Shown: positions 1-31,600 of the stretch, piece by piece
Numbering within the stretch: position 1 is the first letter of the stretch
Layout of the letters: the number at the start of each line of letters is the position of its first letter
Source: Piscicola geometra
Lineage: Eukaryota > Annelida > Clitellata > Hirudinida > Piscicolidae
Reading direction: 5' to 3'
Assembly (NCBI GenBank): GCA_943735955.1
Contig: OX030961.1
Span: 7,389,420 to 7,453,419 of the forward strand
Length of the DNA stretch: 64,000 nucleotides
Translations under genes and position numbers: made by a program
Notes under the pieces: generated by a model
Told to the model about the DNA's origin: nothing
The model's database searches: none
The model's input: only the letters and a program-made list of their open reading frames with translations

Positions 1-104
1 CATTTCAACCATCATCATTACCATCATCATCACCATCATTTCAACCATCATCATTACCATCATCATCATCACCATCTCCATCATCATCATCACCACCACC
101 ACAG
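1..104 (+). repeat. intronic ATC/ACC trinucleotide tract
   Basis: Imperfect (CAT)n/(CAC)n triplets run up to the CACAG acceptor of the first SHPRH exon in the window. This is the end of an intron that starts outside the window; the triplets serve as the pre-acceptor tract. No coding sequence is seen. Confidence 0.8.
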
Positions 105-590
105 CTTCCTTGCATGCGCCTGAGACTGCAGGCAGACCGAAGGACGGGAGAGCGGGAGTTGGCCAGACGACTAGCCCAACTAAACTACCTGCAGAACCTT
201 GTGCAGGTGTTGTTGTTTTTTTTGTGTTGTTTTGGTTATTGTTGTTTTTGTTGTTTTTGTTGATTTGGTTATTGTTTTTGTTGTTGTTGTTGGTGGTGGT
301 GGTGGTGATGATAGTAGTGTTTTAATTGGGTGGTGATGAGGATAGTTGGTGGTTGGTGGTGTTGTTGTTGTTGTTGGTATTGCTGATGCTGCCATTGTTG
401 TTATCGTTGGTAGCATTGTTCCCTCTATACAGCAACAACAACAACAAACAAAAACAACACAAAAAAACAAAAAACAACAACAAAAACAACAACATTAACA
501 ACGGCATGACAGAACGAAGGCAGCTTCAAGAATGGACAGAATCCTGAGCCCTGTCCCATCTGCCAGAGCCGCCTTGGAGCGCAGGTGCTT

Positions 591-622
<32 letters not shown>

Positions 623-3192
623 GCTGCTGTTGCTGTTGCTGTTGTTGAAGCAGTTGGTTTTTTTGTGTGGTTGCTGTTGTTATTTTTGACGTTTTTCAAA
701 TATTTTTTATTTTGTTTTTACTGTTCTCATTTATAACAAATCAAAAACTACACCACACCAAACCACAGTGGTGTGTATTGCAGTGCGGTCATTGCTTATG
801 CTTCCAATGCATCAGATTCCTCACAAAGTCGTCGGCATCATTATCATCATCATCAGCATCATCATTACCATCATCAACACTAGCATCATTATCATCAATC
901 TCCTTCTTCACATCTTCTTCTTCTTCATCACTCAAATGTCCCATCTGTAGACAGTGCACACTTCTAACCGATGTATCTTACGTGTCCACCAAGTCATCAT
1001 CATCATCATCAGCAGCAACATCATCGCCATCATCATCATTGCCTTTTTCAGCGGTTGATCCCAGCATAAAAGTCAAGGTTATTGTTTAAACACTTCCTTA
1101 CCTAACTCTATCCATCTTACCATCACACCACATCCACACCACACCCCCACAACACCACCACAACACCCACAACACCACCACAACAAGCACACCACACCAC
1201 AACACCACCACCAGAACAACCACAACACCAACTTCCCAACTTCGTGCTGCCAAAATCCTCACCTGTCTCACAGCAACAACGCCCTCCGAAGCTGTTCTTG
1301 TTGAAGCAGACCTAGCCAACATGGAGACGAGGTTTGATCAAGCTTCTCTCAAAAGGGCTGTTAAATGGGTGAGCTACAAGCAGGAAGACTGGAGGAAGTC
1401 ACTTGCAGAGAAACATGTCCCCAAGAAGCTGAAACAAAACAGCTGGAGGGCCAAATTCCTTCACCAAGCAAAGGCACTTCTACCAGAAGACCCACTGCAC
1501 GAAGCGATATACGAGCCAAAGCCGCCGTGGATCAACTTCCCCCTCAACATCAGCTACTCCAAATCCAGCAAGCACGACCCTGATCTCTTGCAACTGGAAG
1601 CAGCTAAAGATGCCATCTCCCAGGAAGGCGAAGCTGACTTTACCATCTACACTGACGGCTCGGTGCAAGGTGTGGCAAAGCATGGTGGTGCTGCGGTGGT
1701 GGTGTACCAAGGAGATCAGAAAGTAGCTAACTGGAACAAGCCCACAGGTCACAAGAGTAACCCAATGGACACTGAAAGAATTGCGGTTGAGGAGGCTCTG
1801 AAATGGTTGAGTGAGAGAAAGGACTGGAGCGTGGCAAAGATTGTGTGCGATTGCAAGCCACTTCTTTCGCTAATGGCATCCAACTCTCTCTCCTCCCATC
1901 GAATCTCACAGCTAACTGCACAGTGTACCAACATGAACAAAAAGGTTATCTTCATCTGGGTGCCAAGCCACTGCTGTCTGATCGGAAACGAGGAGGCTGA
2001 TGCAGAAGCAGCTACAGGATTCAGGGCACAGCTAACCCCGCTACACCAGGAACTATCGAGAACAGGGATCTGCCAGGCAGTCACAAGCCACAGACCACAA
2101 GAATCCCACTTCAGTAACGACAGACTGAATGGCATATACAAAGGAAGGCTCAAGAAAGCTGAGGAGGAGCTCACCAAACTTGCTCGCACCAACCTGAGCA
2201 GGTTCCGTACAGGGCACCACCCGGCGATCAGAGCCTACCAATGTAGAATTGGTCTAGACCAAGAAGACTTATGCAGACTCTGCAAGACAGCCCAGGAGAC
2301 AACAACTCATCTCTGGACAGACTGCCCAGCCCTTGAACCAGATAGGGCAGCACACGGGCTGGGCAAGAACACAAGAGAACTGACTCAAGAGCCTGGCAGG
2401 GCAGCGCAGCTGGTTGAGGTTATCCTCTCCAGACTGCTAAACAACGAAACGAACTAAAACAACAACAACCACAACACCACCACCACAACAACCACAACAC
2501 CACACCACACCCACACCACCACAACAACCACACCACACCCACAACACCACACCACACCCACAACACCACACCACACCCACAACACCACACCACCACCACA
2601 ACACCACAACCAACAAACAGGGTGATTGGTCGACGAAGATAGAGGCGGTGGTCAGGTTGGTCTTGAGCATCACGCAGCACGACGCCACCTCCAAAGTGCT
2701 CATCTTCTCCACAGTCAGTTCGGGGACGTCTGTTCAGTTTGCTGTTGCCTCGACGTGTATTTTATGTTTTTTATTTCTTTATTTTTTTACAAAGTTTTTT
2801 TAAAACAATTTTTTTTGTTGGATATCACTATCATCATCGTCATCACCATCATTACTATCACACCAACACTACCACCCCATTATCTAATCACCACCACCAC
2901 CACCACTCCATAGTGGGTCTTCGTGCTGGAGTTGATAGCAGCGGCACTGGGGCAGAACGGCGTCGCGTACGCCTCGTTGGTTGAACGCAGCAAGTTCCAG
3001 CAGAGCTTACGGAGCTTCAAGCGCCAAGAGAAGGTCAACTGTCTCCTGCTGCCTATCAGCACTGGTGGGTCGGATGGAGGGTTGGAGGAGGGGATGGTGG
3101 TGGATTTTGTGGTTGTGGTGGATGGTGTAGGAGGAGATTGTGTATATATACATGCACGCATGCATGCATGAATGCACACACACATACACACA

Positions 3193-3286
<94 letters not shown>

Positions 3287-3923
3287 AACACACACAGGGT
3301 CTAACGGCTTAAACCTAGTGGAAGCACAGCATGCTATAATAGTGGAGGCTGTTTTGAACCAGGGTCAAGACAAGCAAGCTGTAGGAAGGCTGCAGCGTAT
3401 TGGTCAAACCAGGTGGGTGTGGTTGTGGTAGTAGTAGTGTTTGAGATGGTTGTGGTAGTAGTGTTGTTGCTTATGGTATTAGTAGTAGACACCCAATAAA
3501 AAAATTCCACTTTTAAAATTGTTTGTACCCCTTTCACTTTCTCCATCCATTCTGGCCCTCTCTTACCCTTCTCTTCCTTCTTTCCACCTACCCACCCCCC
3601 TTCTCTCTCACAGACCGACTTTCATCCACCGTATGCTGATCAAGGGAACGGTGGAAGAAAGACTGTATCGTCTATTATCCTCCTCTTCCGAGGTGCCAAA
3701 CGAAACCAAGAACCCGCAAGAAACCACTCTGACCTTGACCCAGTTGCATGACCTATTTAATGGGGTCAACGTGGAGGAGGATGAAGAAGAGGAGGAGGAG
3801 GAGAAGGAGGAGGAGGGGGGGAAAGAGGAGGATGGTGGTGGTGGTGGTGGTGGAGTTAAGGTTGGTGATGGTGGTAGTGGAGTTAAGATTGGTGATGATA
3901 GTAGTGTAGAAGGTGTTAAGTAG
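105..3923 (+). CDS. SHPRH: SHPRH-type SNF2 helicase / RING E3 ubiquitin ligase, C-terminal part
   Basis: Seven exons are seen: 105-206, 513-584, 769-1077, 2621-2713, 2914-3064, 3298-3412 and 3614-3923 (stop TAG). All junctions are GT/AG and in frame; the 5' part lies outside the window. SHPRH is a nuclear RAD5-like ATPase and E3 ligase linked to PCNA polyubiquitination and damage tolerance. Exons 2-3 encode the RING finger: CPIC is split by an intron from CGHCLCFQC, then CPICRQ follows. Exons 4-7 encode the helicase C-terminal lobe: STKIEAVVR, KVLIFST, the helicase motif V region GSNGLNLVEA, motif VI QAVGRLQRIGQTR, then RMLIKGTVEERL. Two Ser-rich stretches written by ATC-type triplets interrupt the region (one inside the RING), and the tail after HDLF is an acidic then Gly/Val-rich low-complexity run. 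The motif order matches SHPRH better than other SNF2 proteins. The donor after exon 3 (AAG|gttatt) is weak but gives the expected continuation. Confidence 0.93.
1213..2457 (+). mobile_element. 5'-truncated non-LTR retrotransposon with RNase H domain, inside a SHPRH intron
   Basis: One open frame, readable from about 1213 through ATG 1321 to TAA 2457, encodes the C-terminal part of a retrotransposon polyprotein. It lies between SHPRH exons 3 and 4 in the same orientation. The RNase H domain has the four expected acidic positions: D in IYTDGSVQG, E in MDTERIAVEEAL, D in VCDCKPLL, and D in GNEEADAEA after WVPSHCCLIG. A Cys/His cluster follows (CRLCKTAQETTTHLWTDCP). The reverse transcriptase itself is missing, so the copy is 5'-truncated. 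Downstream is an (AAC/ACC)n tract and no poly(A), a tail type seen in several RNase H-bearing non-LTR clades. I cannot assign the clade. The frame is undamaged over more than 400 codons, suggesting recent insertion. Confidence 0.85.
2458..2620 (+). repeat. AAC/ACC/CCACA low-complexity tract
   Basis: CA-rich short tandem repeats follow the retrotransposon stop codon and run to the CAACAAACAG acceptor of SHPRH exon 4. They may be part of the element's 3' tail or older intronic repeat. Confidence 0.7.
3174..3297 (+). repeat. (CA)n microsatellite ending in a splice acceptor
   Basis: About 120 bp of nearly pure CA. Its end, CACACACAG, is the acceptor of SHPRH exon 6 at 3298. The intron therefore has no conventional polypyrimidine tract. 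Confidence 0.95.
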
Positions 3924-4754
3924 GGTTTACATGAAGAGTACGAGTGATATAATGGTACTATTAGCATCACGCCTAGCACTAGTATTGATATTATTTTAGG
4001 GTTTAACAAATTATTCTTCAGTGGTTTTGAGCGGTCGCCAGTATGTTTGTATGTTTTTAATTGTATTTATTATTTTATTTACCCGTGTTTTGTATGTTTG
4101 TGTCCGTTAGTGCATGCATTTCTGCGTGTTTTAAAATTATTTTTGCATGTTTGAATTTGTTAAAAGTTTATATTCGTTGTTAAATGTTCTTTTCTTTCGG
4201 TATGTCTTCGAGTTTATTCCAATGCCAGTTCGAAACCTTCAATATCACTAATTTAATATCGCTCGTTCTTCATGACTTGTTGTTCTTGTGTTGTGTTCTA
4301 CAAATACAAAAAATAGTTTATTCATTTCAAACACGTGGCATCAACTAGTACAAAAGAACGTACAATTTGTAGTACAAAGCACTGGAGTACTGAATTGTCT
4401 AGTACGTTTTTCCATCTATAAAAGTTTTTCTACTACAAAAAATTCAAATTAAAACAGCTATTGAGGCTTTATTACCCCTCTATTACTTAATATACACTTC
4501 TGTATGTCAATAACTAAGTATACATGGATGTGACACTCCAGTAAACACAATATATCTTTTCAACTTTTGATTCACAATTACCTCTAAACAAAATCAAGCA
4601 TTGAATGATACGTTAACACAACATCCAAATAAGGATTTATGCTGGAGAGCTGTTCTTACAATTCATACAATTATTGCTAACACAACGACGATGATATAGT
4701 TGGGATGGTTGGTAGCAAGTCATGTAAAAGACACTAAATATCATTTCTTATGTG
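3924..4754. other. convergent intergenic / 3' UTR region
   Basis: AT-rich sequence between the stop of SHPRH and the stop of the minus-strand glutamate receptor. It probably holds both 3' UTRs. I see no coding sequence. No canonical AATAAA is visible for SHPRH. Confidence 0.6.
4468..4473 (-). promoter_or_regulatory. candidate poly(A) signal for the glutamate receptor gene
   Basis: TTTATT on the + strand is AATAAA on the - strand, about 280 bases past the receptor stop codon. It is the first such hexamer downstream; a second lies about 150 bases further on. Confidence 0.45.
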
Positions 4755-23337
<18,583 letters not shown>

Positions 23338-26300
23338 TAATACTCATATATTTAAGAAAAAACAAAATGATTTATGTGTGGGTGGACAAAAACATGGGTT
23401 GGAAGGATGGTTGGAATTTAAGATCACTTTAAAATTATCTCTATTACTGTGGCTGTTTCTTTCTTTTTGTCATGATTTACTGCTTGGCGATGTGCACGTT
23501 CCATTTTTTATTAAATTTTAAAATGTCATCTTGAACATTTTTATCTTCTTCTGAAATCCCGACAACAACCAGCAAGAAGCACTCTCTCACAAAACTAGCA
23601 ACTCCGCTCCGCTACCGAATTTTTAGTTTATTTCACTGATCCAAAATGTCAAGCAACTTGCGCTGAGCTTCTTTATAACACTTTAATCTGCTTGAAGATT
23701 CGAAACTTCACTAAAACCACCTAGATATTTACGTAGACAGATGTGGTGTTCTTCCATGAAGATGCCATTCAACTGAGTACAAGAAGTCTTTATGGTTACC
23801 TCCCCTTGATTTCGACCGTTTTGGCTTACAACAAAAATGCAACAAAACAAAAAGAATTCTCAAGGTAAGTACACTCGAGGCAATTGACCAGTGTAGGTGT
23901 ATATATACCTCCTCGTACACGCCTACCTCTGCACGTACATGTATGTATGTGTTTGTGCATGCATGCGTGCATTTGTGTGCATGTGTAGTTGAGGGTGATG
24001 AAAGAGTGGAAGGGGTGGGTTATGATGAGGGCGTGAAAAGGAGGGTGGAGATGAGGGCATGAGTATTCATAAAATGGATGAAGAGTGTGGAGGGAAGTGG
24101 AGTGTTGATCATCATCATCTTCATTCTTTCATAGCCTTTTAATCCTTACAAATACTTCTTTTCTTTCTTCTACTTTCCATCTTTCTTTTTACGACATTAT
24201 ACGATAATAATCTGCTCGTTTTTCGGCCATAAGAACTGCTTATGCTTCTCATAAGTACAATTTAGAAACTTCGGAGACCAATAAATATCGAATTTTACGA
24301 AAATTTAAAGTGGAAACTTTTATTGGTCGTTTCAGAATATGATCGGGGGTTTTGCAAGCACTTATAGCTTTATTTTGTGTTTTTAAATGTTTTCATTAGC
24401 TTGAGACAAGGTAGGCCTAGAATTTGTTTCATTTAGATTTTGCTTTATCTAAAACCCGTCTTATAAAGAAATCAACTAGCCAATTTAATATTTCGATATC
24501 GAGTTCCATAAAACAACTCATTGAATAAAACTCAAAATATTTTAAAATGTATCTTTAATTCATTAAATAAAATTCAAGAATAGGCGGTTTCCAGACGGTT
24601 TGTTGTCTAAAAGTTCTCGAAGATTCTAATGGATCATTCATTAATTTTTTTCCTCTCATTTTTATCACTGAAACTTCGAAAACCTTCATAGACAGCTTCT
24701 AATTTTCGTCGTTACTAAGGCTCCAAAAACAGGTCACTTACCCAGCCCCCTAAACTTTCCCTTTCTACCTTTCCCTTCCAAGGTAGCATTGAAATCGTTT
24801 TCAGATTGCCGCACGTAGCCTGGAGCGTCTGCAGAAGATCTAGTGCTTCTCTGCTCCAACGCCGGAGCCTTGTCACGCGAACACTGGCGACCATTAAAGA
24901 AAATTTATCGTTCCAATTTGAAGCAAGCAGCAGAAACTTCTTCTCCAATATTTTTTTCTTGTACGTTTTAAAAAGAGTTTATTTGATTATTTTTATTCTA
25001 TTACTTGTCTAAATAAATATTAATTCATTTGTGATATTTAAAAACAATACTTCAGTGCCTCCTGAGTACTTGATAGGCATTCATGACGACAGCTCTAATA
25101 TGCGACGACTTCAAATTAAACCTTTATTGCAAATTAGAGATGTTTACCTTAACAAACAAAAAGTAAGATTTCTCTGATCTGAATTCAAAGAGATTTTTTG
25201 TGCAAAATGGCATTGAATAATAGTGTGCGAAAGATAATTGAAATAAAATATTATTCAGAGGTTGTTCGATAGTCTTTTAATTTGAAAAAAATAGGACACA
25301 AGATAGTCATGCCACGGATAAAAGTCTCTTGACTTCTTTCTGAACCCACCTGTTCAAACACATGAACATTGTGAGTTTTAATCTCCATTGAGCGACCTCT
25401 AAATATTATTTAAAATACTCGAGGTGTTCCCCAATATTTTCTTTTTATTGATTATACAATATTAAAAACTGTGCAACATTGAATTCAAACTCTTTTCGAA
25501 CACTTTATTGTACATTTATGAAGGGTTTCTATTTCTAGTTAAATCGATAATGATCTTGAAGTGAGATTGGTGGTTTATTTGATACACTGACATTTGAATG
25601 GCAAGTCGGCCTATAATAGAACATTAAAACTTGAAATACATAGGTTTTGAGTGGTATTTACGAATTTTTGAATCACGACCAGGAAATCCAGAATAAATAT
25701 GAAATTTAATCTTTAAAAAATATTTTTAATAATGAATAGCTTTTGGAAGTAACAGGAATACTTTAATATCTGCAAGATCGATAAATAATGATCTATATTG
25801 CATGATAAAACATGGCCTACTTGCTTCAACCTTTTCAATTGCATCTTTCAAACTTCATGAAAAATGATATGAATAGGCGTTCATTGAGGAATGAAGCCGA
25901 GTAAAAGGTCATTTTGGTCATGGAAACACGAAAAGTATCCAAACTCAAATGCTATTACACAAGTGCCCAGATACCCGTTGCCATCCCTAGCCATAAGTAG
26001 TTGGAAATTCATAGATATGTGATGATGAACATGAATAGTTTATATTGTTTATGAAGACGAAAAAGTTTGAAAAAAATCAACTGGTAAATGAGACTGGCCG
26101 AAAAGACAAGATTGATTAATGAGACTGGAATGGGAGATGAGAGCGTATGGTACAGTACCCAATAGATATCTTTCAAAAACATGCAAAAGACAAAAATTTA
26201 ATGTCTGATGATCTTTGCAATGATTTTTAATATTTAAAAATATAATTAGAGGTTTAGCAAGGTCTTAAAGTTTCTCAAGCTTTGAATAATTGTGAACCAC

Positions 26301-26357
26301 GTACATTTGAATCGATTGAAAAACGATGAAAATTAGAATTAGTTTTTCGAATGGGTT
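23338..26357. other. intergenic region between the receptor start and tetraspanin A stop
   Basis: AT-rich sequence with no recognised gene. It should hold the receptor promoter and 5' UTR on the - strand and the tetraspanin A 3' UTR. Apart from a candidate untranslated exon at 24.7-24.9 kb I see only scattered short open frames without splice support. Confidence 0.5.
24736..24900 (-). other. candidate 5' untranslated exon of the glutamate receptor
   Basis: A GC-richer island ends on the - strand in a near-consensus donor, GGGGGCTGG|gtaagtg, 1.4 kb upstream of the receptor signal-peptide exon and in the same direction. The upstream border is not defined. It may instead be a + strand exon, since a TTTTCAG acceptor lies at 24808. 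Confidence 0.25.
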
Positions 26358-28637
26358 TCACACCGATACTTTGTTCTTCTTGCACAGCGCAATGATGGCA
26401 CACAGAATCAAGATGACCTGTAAAATAGTTTTGTGTTCAATAAATGTATAACGTAATTTTTATTATTGTAAATAATCTTTTATTACACATTCACGGTTTA
26501 TACCACAACGAGAGGAAAAGACTATTGAAGTGGATGTTAATAATAAAATAAATAATAATAAAATAAATACTATTATTAAAATGATTAAAGTGGGTCTCAA
26601 TATTAATCGATTAGTCACTTCACCTCTAATCCAAAAGTGACTCCGATGATGATGATGGGAATCCTGCTTGCCTTGAAGAAGAAGGTGTTCAAGCAGCCCT
26701 GTAATCAACAAAATCCAATTAAAAACAGAACTCCTCACCAACCACCCAATTCACCCATTGTCATCACTCAATCAAATCTTTTATTGACCAAAAAAACTTC
26801 TCAAAAGCACCTACATCAGTGTTGAAGAAGCCGGGCTCTGCATTCTTGCACTTGCTGAAGCTTTCGAAGACGTACGTGTTGTTCCAGACGGGCAATAGAA
26901 AGCTGGTAAGTGGCTTTTGCTTGCAGCAAGAGGAGGGTTTCTTGAGCTCGAATGGTGCCACACCGTTCTCAGTGCTGACAATTCGTTTGGCGCTTGAGAA
27001 GTCAGCGTTATCGGTCCAGCCACAGCAGGCAAACTAACAGTGTTAAAATATTGTTCTACATTTAATTCATAAAAACTAGATATAACAGATTAGAATATAG
27101 AATAATGTTTAAGTCAAAGAAAAACCTATTTGCAGTGATTAGTTTAGATCGTTAAAAAAGGAAAAAGTTTGAGATGAAGAGGTGACGAACAGAGTTCTGG
27201 ACTATGTACCAGGCCCTTCCCGTCGCTTCTTGTGGAGGCTTTGCATCGTAGTCGCCAGTAATGAGGTTTTGACTGGTGAAGACACTGTCTGAAAGTGTAG
27301 TCAGACGATAGGTAAATATGTTTAGGAAATAGTCAGATAACTGGATTGCAAAGATAAAGCATGGAGTTTGAGCAGTGGGTCAGTGATGCTCTTTTAATTA
27401 TAGTATAGAGAGTTATACAGACTGAAAGAACGGTTTAAAAGAAGTTTGATGAAATGATTTTGTGTGAATGAAAGATAGTGACAAACCATGAACACTGAAA
27501 TCGGTGATAGCTTGGCCGTTAAACTATAATCAAGTAACGGTGAGGAATTATTGTTGGTAAAACACATGGTTATACTTCTTATAGACTTTAGACTATAGTT
27601 AAGAGAATAAAATTTTAATAACTTTTAAAGTTAATAAAAATAAAAGTGTGAGCAAACTTTAGCGGGCAGCACGACCACAAGAATCATGAGAGTAATCTCT
27701 CCAGCCAGAATCAGGATCAGCAGAATCAAGTACTGAAAATGAAGAAAGATGATGAAGAGAAGAAAACTTCATGCAGTGAATAATCACAGGAAAAGCAAAA
27801 AAAAAATAGCATCGCAAGTAGCAACTCACCGTCGCGAGGAAGCCCTTTGAGTTGGTTGCCCCACCGCAGATTCCAAGCAAAGCGATGACTGAGACCACAA
27901 CGCCCAGCACAATCATTCCAATTCCCACTGGTCCCGTCACTCCATCCAAGAAACCCTCAAGGTTGTGTTCTGTGCGTTGAAGGTTTTTTTAAAGTTTTTT
28001 AAAAGTATAAATGAATATTTCTATTAAAAAGGATACTCTAAATTAACTATATATTTGAAAGGCTTTCAATTCTAGGTATCAATTATGTGTTAGTTTTTGT
28101 CGATTTGACGCTTTTTACATGGTATTTAAGCGCTAAATTACTAAAAAAACATTTAAATTAACGATTCTACTGACCTTTAAAGATGTCCGTGAACAATTTG
28201 AAGATACTTTGTGGATTGACTTTTAAGGCGACCCCAAAGCCTAGGAGGGCCAATCCTGCTATCTAATTAGAAAGGGGGGAAGTGAGAACATCTTGTTGAA
28301 GGTCACACAATTAGCAAAGTTATATGATAAGAAATAAGTACTTTTATATTTTTATTCAATTTTAAATTTTCGTTGAACAATTATATATTTTTTAAGGAAA
28401 AATACTTTTACTTCTTATTATTCGTAGTTTAAAATATCCACACACAAAATATTTCAAAATAGGAAAGTTTTAATTTAATGGAATTAAAACGGATTCAAAG
28501 CGTTTTACAAAAAAAATATAACTTACTTCAGATTGTATAAATGTTTAAAACATTTACAACAAAACAGCGAAACTAACCAGAAAGAACACATTGAAAAGGA
28601 CCAGAATAAATTTCGCCAGAGAAGTGCAGCAGCCCAT
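26358..28637 (-). CDS. tetraspanin A, 283 aa
   Basis: Nine exons: 28637-28578, 28262-28175, 27969-27830, 27732-27658, 27523-27487, 27288-27191, 27033-26815, 26698-26624, 26417-26358; 852 nt, all phases match. It should be a four-pass membrane scaffold protein of the plasma or endosomal membrane. The start MGCCTSLAKFILVLFNVFF gives a short cytoplasmic Cys-containing (probably palmitoylated) N-terminus and TM1. TM2 is PVGIGMIVLGVVVSVIALLG followed by CGG, TM3 is YLILLILILAGEITLMILVV, and TM4 is IPIIIIGVTFG continuing into VILILCAIIALC. The large extracellular loop opens with FACCGW at residue 167 (CCG motif) and has PSSCC near 199-203 and further Cys at CKNAEPG and GCLNTF, the usual disulfide set. 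The FxCCG codons open a new exon in phase 0, as in the other two tetraspanins here. The specific ortholog cannot be named. Confidence 0.92.
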
Positions 28638-31600
28638 CTTGTTCGATCCAACACGATTTCGAAATTCCAGGCGATACTTAAAACTCACAGCTGACTAAAG
28701 ATTCGCTGATTAACAAAAATAACTCGAGAAGAATTAACGAAAGGACTGGAGGGTCGAGTTTAAGTAGCTTTATATAACGGTAAAGATTCTATTTCAATTT
28801 AAATTCCCCAATACCGACAGCTGCATGATGGTCTCTCGTGATCGTACCTAAGGCTAGCTACCAGCCTGCAATGTAAACACAAGCACCCAATGAGGTAACG
28901 CGATCGTGAGGTAGTTATGATTATAGTTACAGGTGAGATTGCCATAGTAATGACTTGATTACAGTCAAACAATTTTCAAATTGAATAATTAAAAAAGGGT
29001 TTTACTATGTAATTAGAATTATGAACTATATCATCAAAAGTACGATCTATATTCTTAAAATGATGAACTATTTTATTAGAATTAAGTACTCCATTATAAG
29101 AATTAATGACCAATTAATTCCCTCTTCGAGCCTAAAGCATAACAAATATATACACCAGATTGACTAATTGAAGACCTGAAACCTTCTGCCTCTCCCATTG
29201 CCCTGTTGACTCCATCAAGCATTCCCTCCAATACGTCATCGACATTTTCTATAGGCTCTTACGTCACTCAAATGAGGGCATTTCATCGATTGTCAATCAG
29301 TGACGTACACATGTGTATATGTGTGTTTGTGAATCATGTGCGATGAAAATGCTTCGAGGCCTTGAGAGTATTTCTTGCGTAGAAGAGTCTTTTTATGGCT
29401 TTTAATGGTTATTGATGAGGCATTTGGTGGATAAGTGGCTTGATTAGGTAGTCTCAATGGACCTTATATTCGGAATAATTAGAGATATTAACTATGTGGT
29501 ATTGGTCCGAATTGAAAAGGGAGATAAACTTTGACGAATAATTTGAAAACTCATTTGATATTTAATAAATTATCTGAAAAATTGAATAGACAGGTGTTCT
29601 CAAGTGAAGAGTGGGATTAAGATGTCTCCAATGCAAATAAAATATAAAAAAGTTTCGACCAATCGAGAAGATAAGACTATTGAAAAATTGATTTAGCCCT
29701 CGAAAAACAGTTCAAGTGACCAAGAAAAAGTTTTAATTTGAGTTTTCCAGACGCCTCAAAAGTTGTTCGGACTTCACCGAAGGAAGAAAGATGAGATTCC
29801 TGAAACTTTCGAGGGAATTTTAGATTTATTCTGGTCAGAGTGTGTAGCTATTTTGGTTATAAGTATTGGAAGTATGCAAAATTCTTCAAAAACGTTAATT
29901 ATTTCTAACTGTTATAAGTGTTTTTAGAAGGTATCGAAGTTTTCAAAATGAGTTTACGAACAGAATAAATTATGATTAATATATTTTACCTATTATAAAG
30001 CATAAAATTAATCACTTTCTTTCCTATTTGAATCACTCACCCCGCTTGCACTAACACACCAAGTATAGTTTCTAAGACTTTCGAAACACATGAATTAATG
30101 AGAAGTACAGTCAACACAGTGTGCCCACATGCTTCAAGTAATCAAGTGGGAATTACGATGACGCTGATGCCAGACTTACCCTTGCGTTTTACTTATTTAC
30201 GTCTTTTCAGTTAAAAATTAGAATTTAAAATTCTTAGTAGTAGATTTTTAGAAACAGGTTTGTATAAACCATTTATAAGGGTGTCAAAGTAATTTGAACC
30301 TCCGGAACGGCGGAATTTACACCTTTTGTATATATATGTTCCAGCCCATCTCAGAAGTTAAGCTGTTTAAAAATGAAACTACGCAATAGAAACTTTATCT
30401 TCAAATATTATTTTTATAAAGAATCTAATCATAACACAAAGTCCATTCTAGAGCACAGTGCGCAACTTTTGGACGAGGCATTTGATCTTTAAAAAATATT
30501 TAATTAAGATTTCCTAGATTTTTGGTTTAGAAGTTTCTAGAATTTGGGCCGTTCTCAAACGGGCTGTCTTCTCCAACGGGACGGAGCATATATGCGCCTC
30601 AACACATGAATATATAAATGAGCGGAAAAATATATTTTCAAAAGATGCGCGTGTATGTATATATATCAACATACTTAAACACAAGCCCTCAGCAACAAAA
30701 AAATCGAAGATGATGAAAAAATTGTAGGAAATTTTGATTTGTATGGTTTTGATGGTAAATAATTCTCCCAAAGTATTCGTTTTTTTGTTGATCAGATAAT
30801 TGGAAAATGTTGTTGTTGTTGTTTTGCTTCAAATTTTTATAAATAAAAATTCTTTACAATATATTAAATTTTTATTCCTTAAACCCGTTGATCGTTTCTG
30901 AAAACAACATTAAATCTCTTGCTTGCCAAACTTTCAGCCGTCAACATGTTTTTGGCAGTGACAACAAATGAAGTAAATAAACATCGTTTTGTGTAGAAGA
31001 AAGAAGTTACTTTATTATCAAAATGCTACCATAAAGTAGTCCCAAATGTTTAGGTGAGAAGGATTAAATTGCCCATGAAAGTACAATTTTTTTGTTAAAA
31101 TATTTTTCTTGATCGTTTCCAAAGCCTCAATGAATAAAAATTATAAAAATTAATGTTAATCATATAGATTTAATCACTAAACAATTCTTCACATTTTTTT
31201 ATCCACACATAAATGCATAACTGGATTATTCACAAACAAGATGAAAAATTTTTGATCATAAAAATACTTCAATTTATCAGAGCCCCTCTTTGCGTCTCTA
31301 TTGTTTCAGTACACACAAGGCCATTCGGTAATGAACCTTGCCACAACTCGTACTCATTCATAACGACGACATTAGTCCGTTCCATCCTCCACACAACATC
31401 CATGACTGATCTTTTCCTCCAACTGCAGATAAAAGCTTCTGGAACCCTGAGGCGCAATTCTTTCATTAGTTTGCTTCATTAGGATTTTATAGGTTCTTTC
31501 GAAAGTTTAAAACGTCATCTATAATGCAAACGCTTGCCGATAGTTGGAATTTAAAAACATTAAAAAAACATTAGAAAAATAATAGAGAACATCAAAGAAA

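Noticed and set aside
31213..31482. An 89-codon + strand open frame in the tetraspanin A / Shaw intergenic region
   Set aside because: No splice borders, domain or context; length is within chance for the window.
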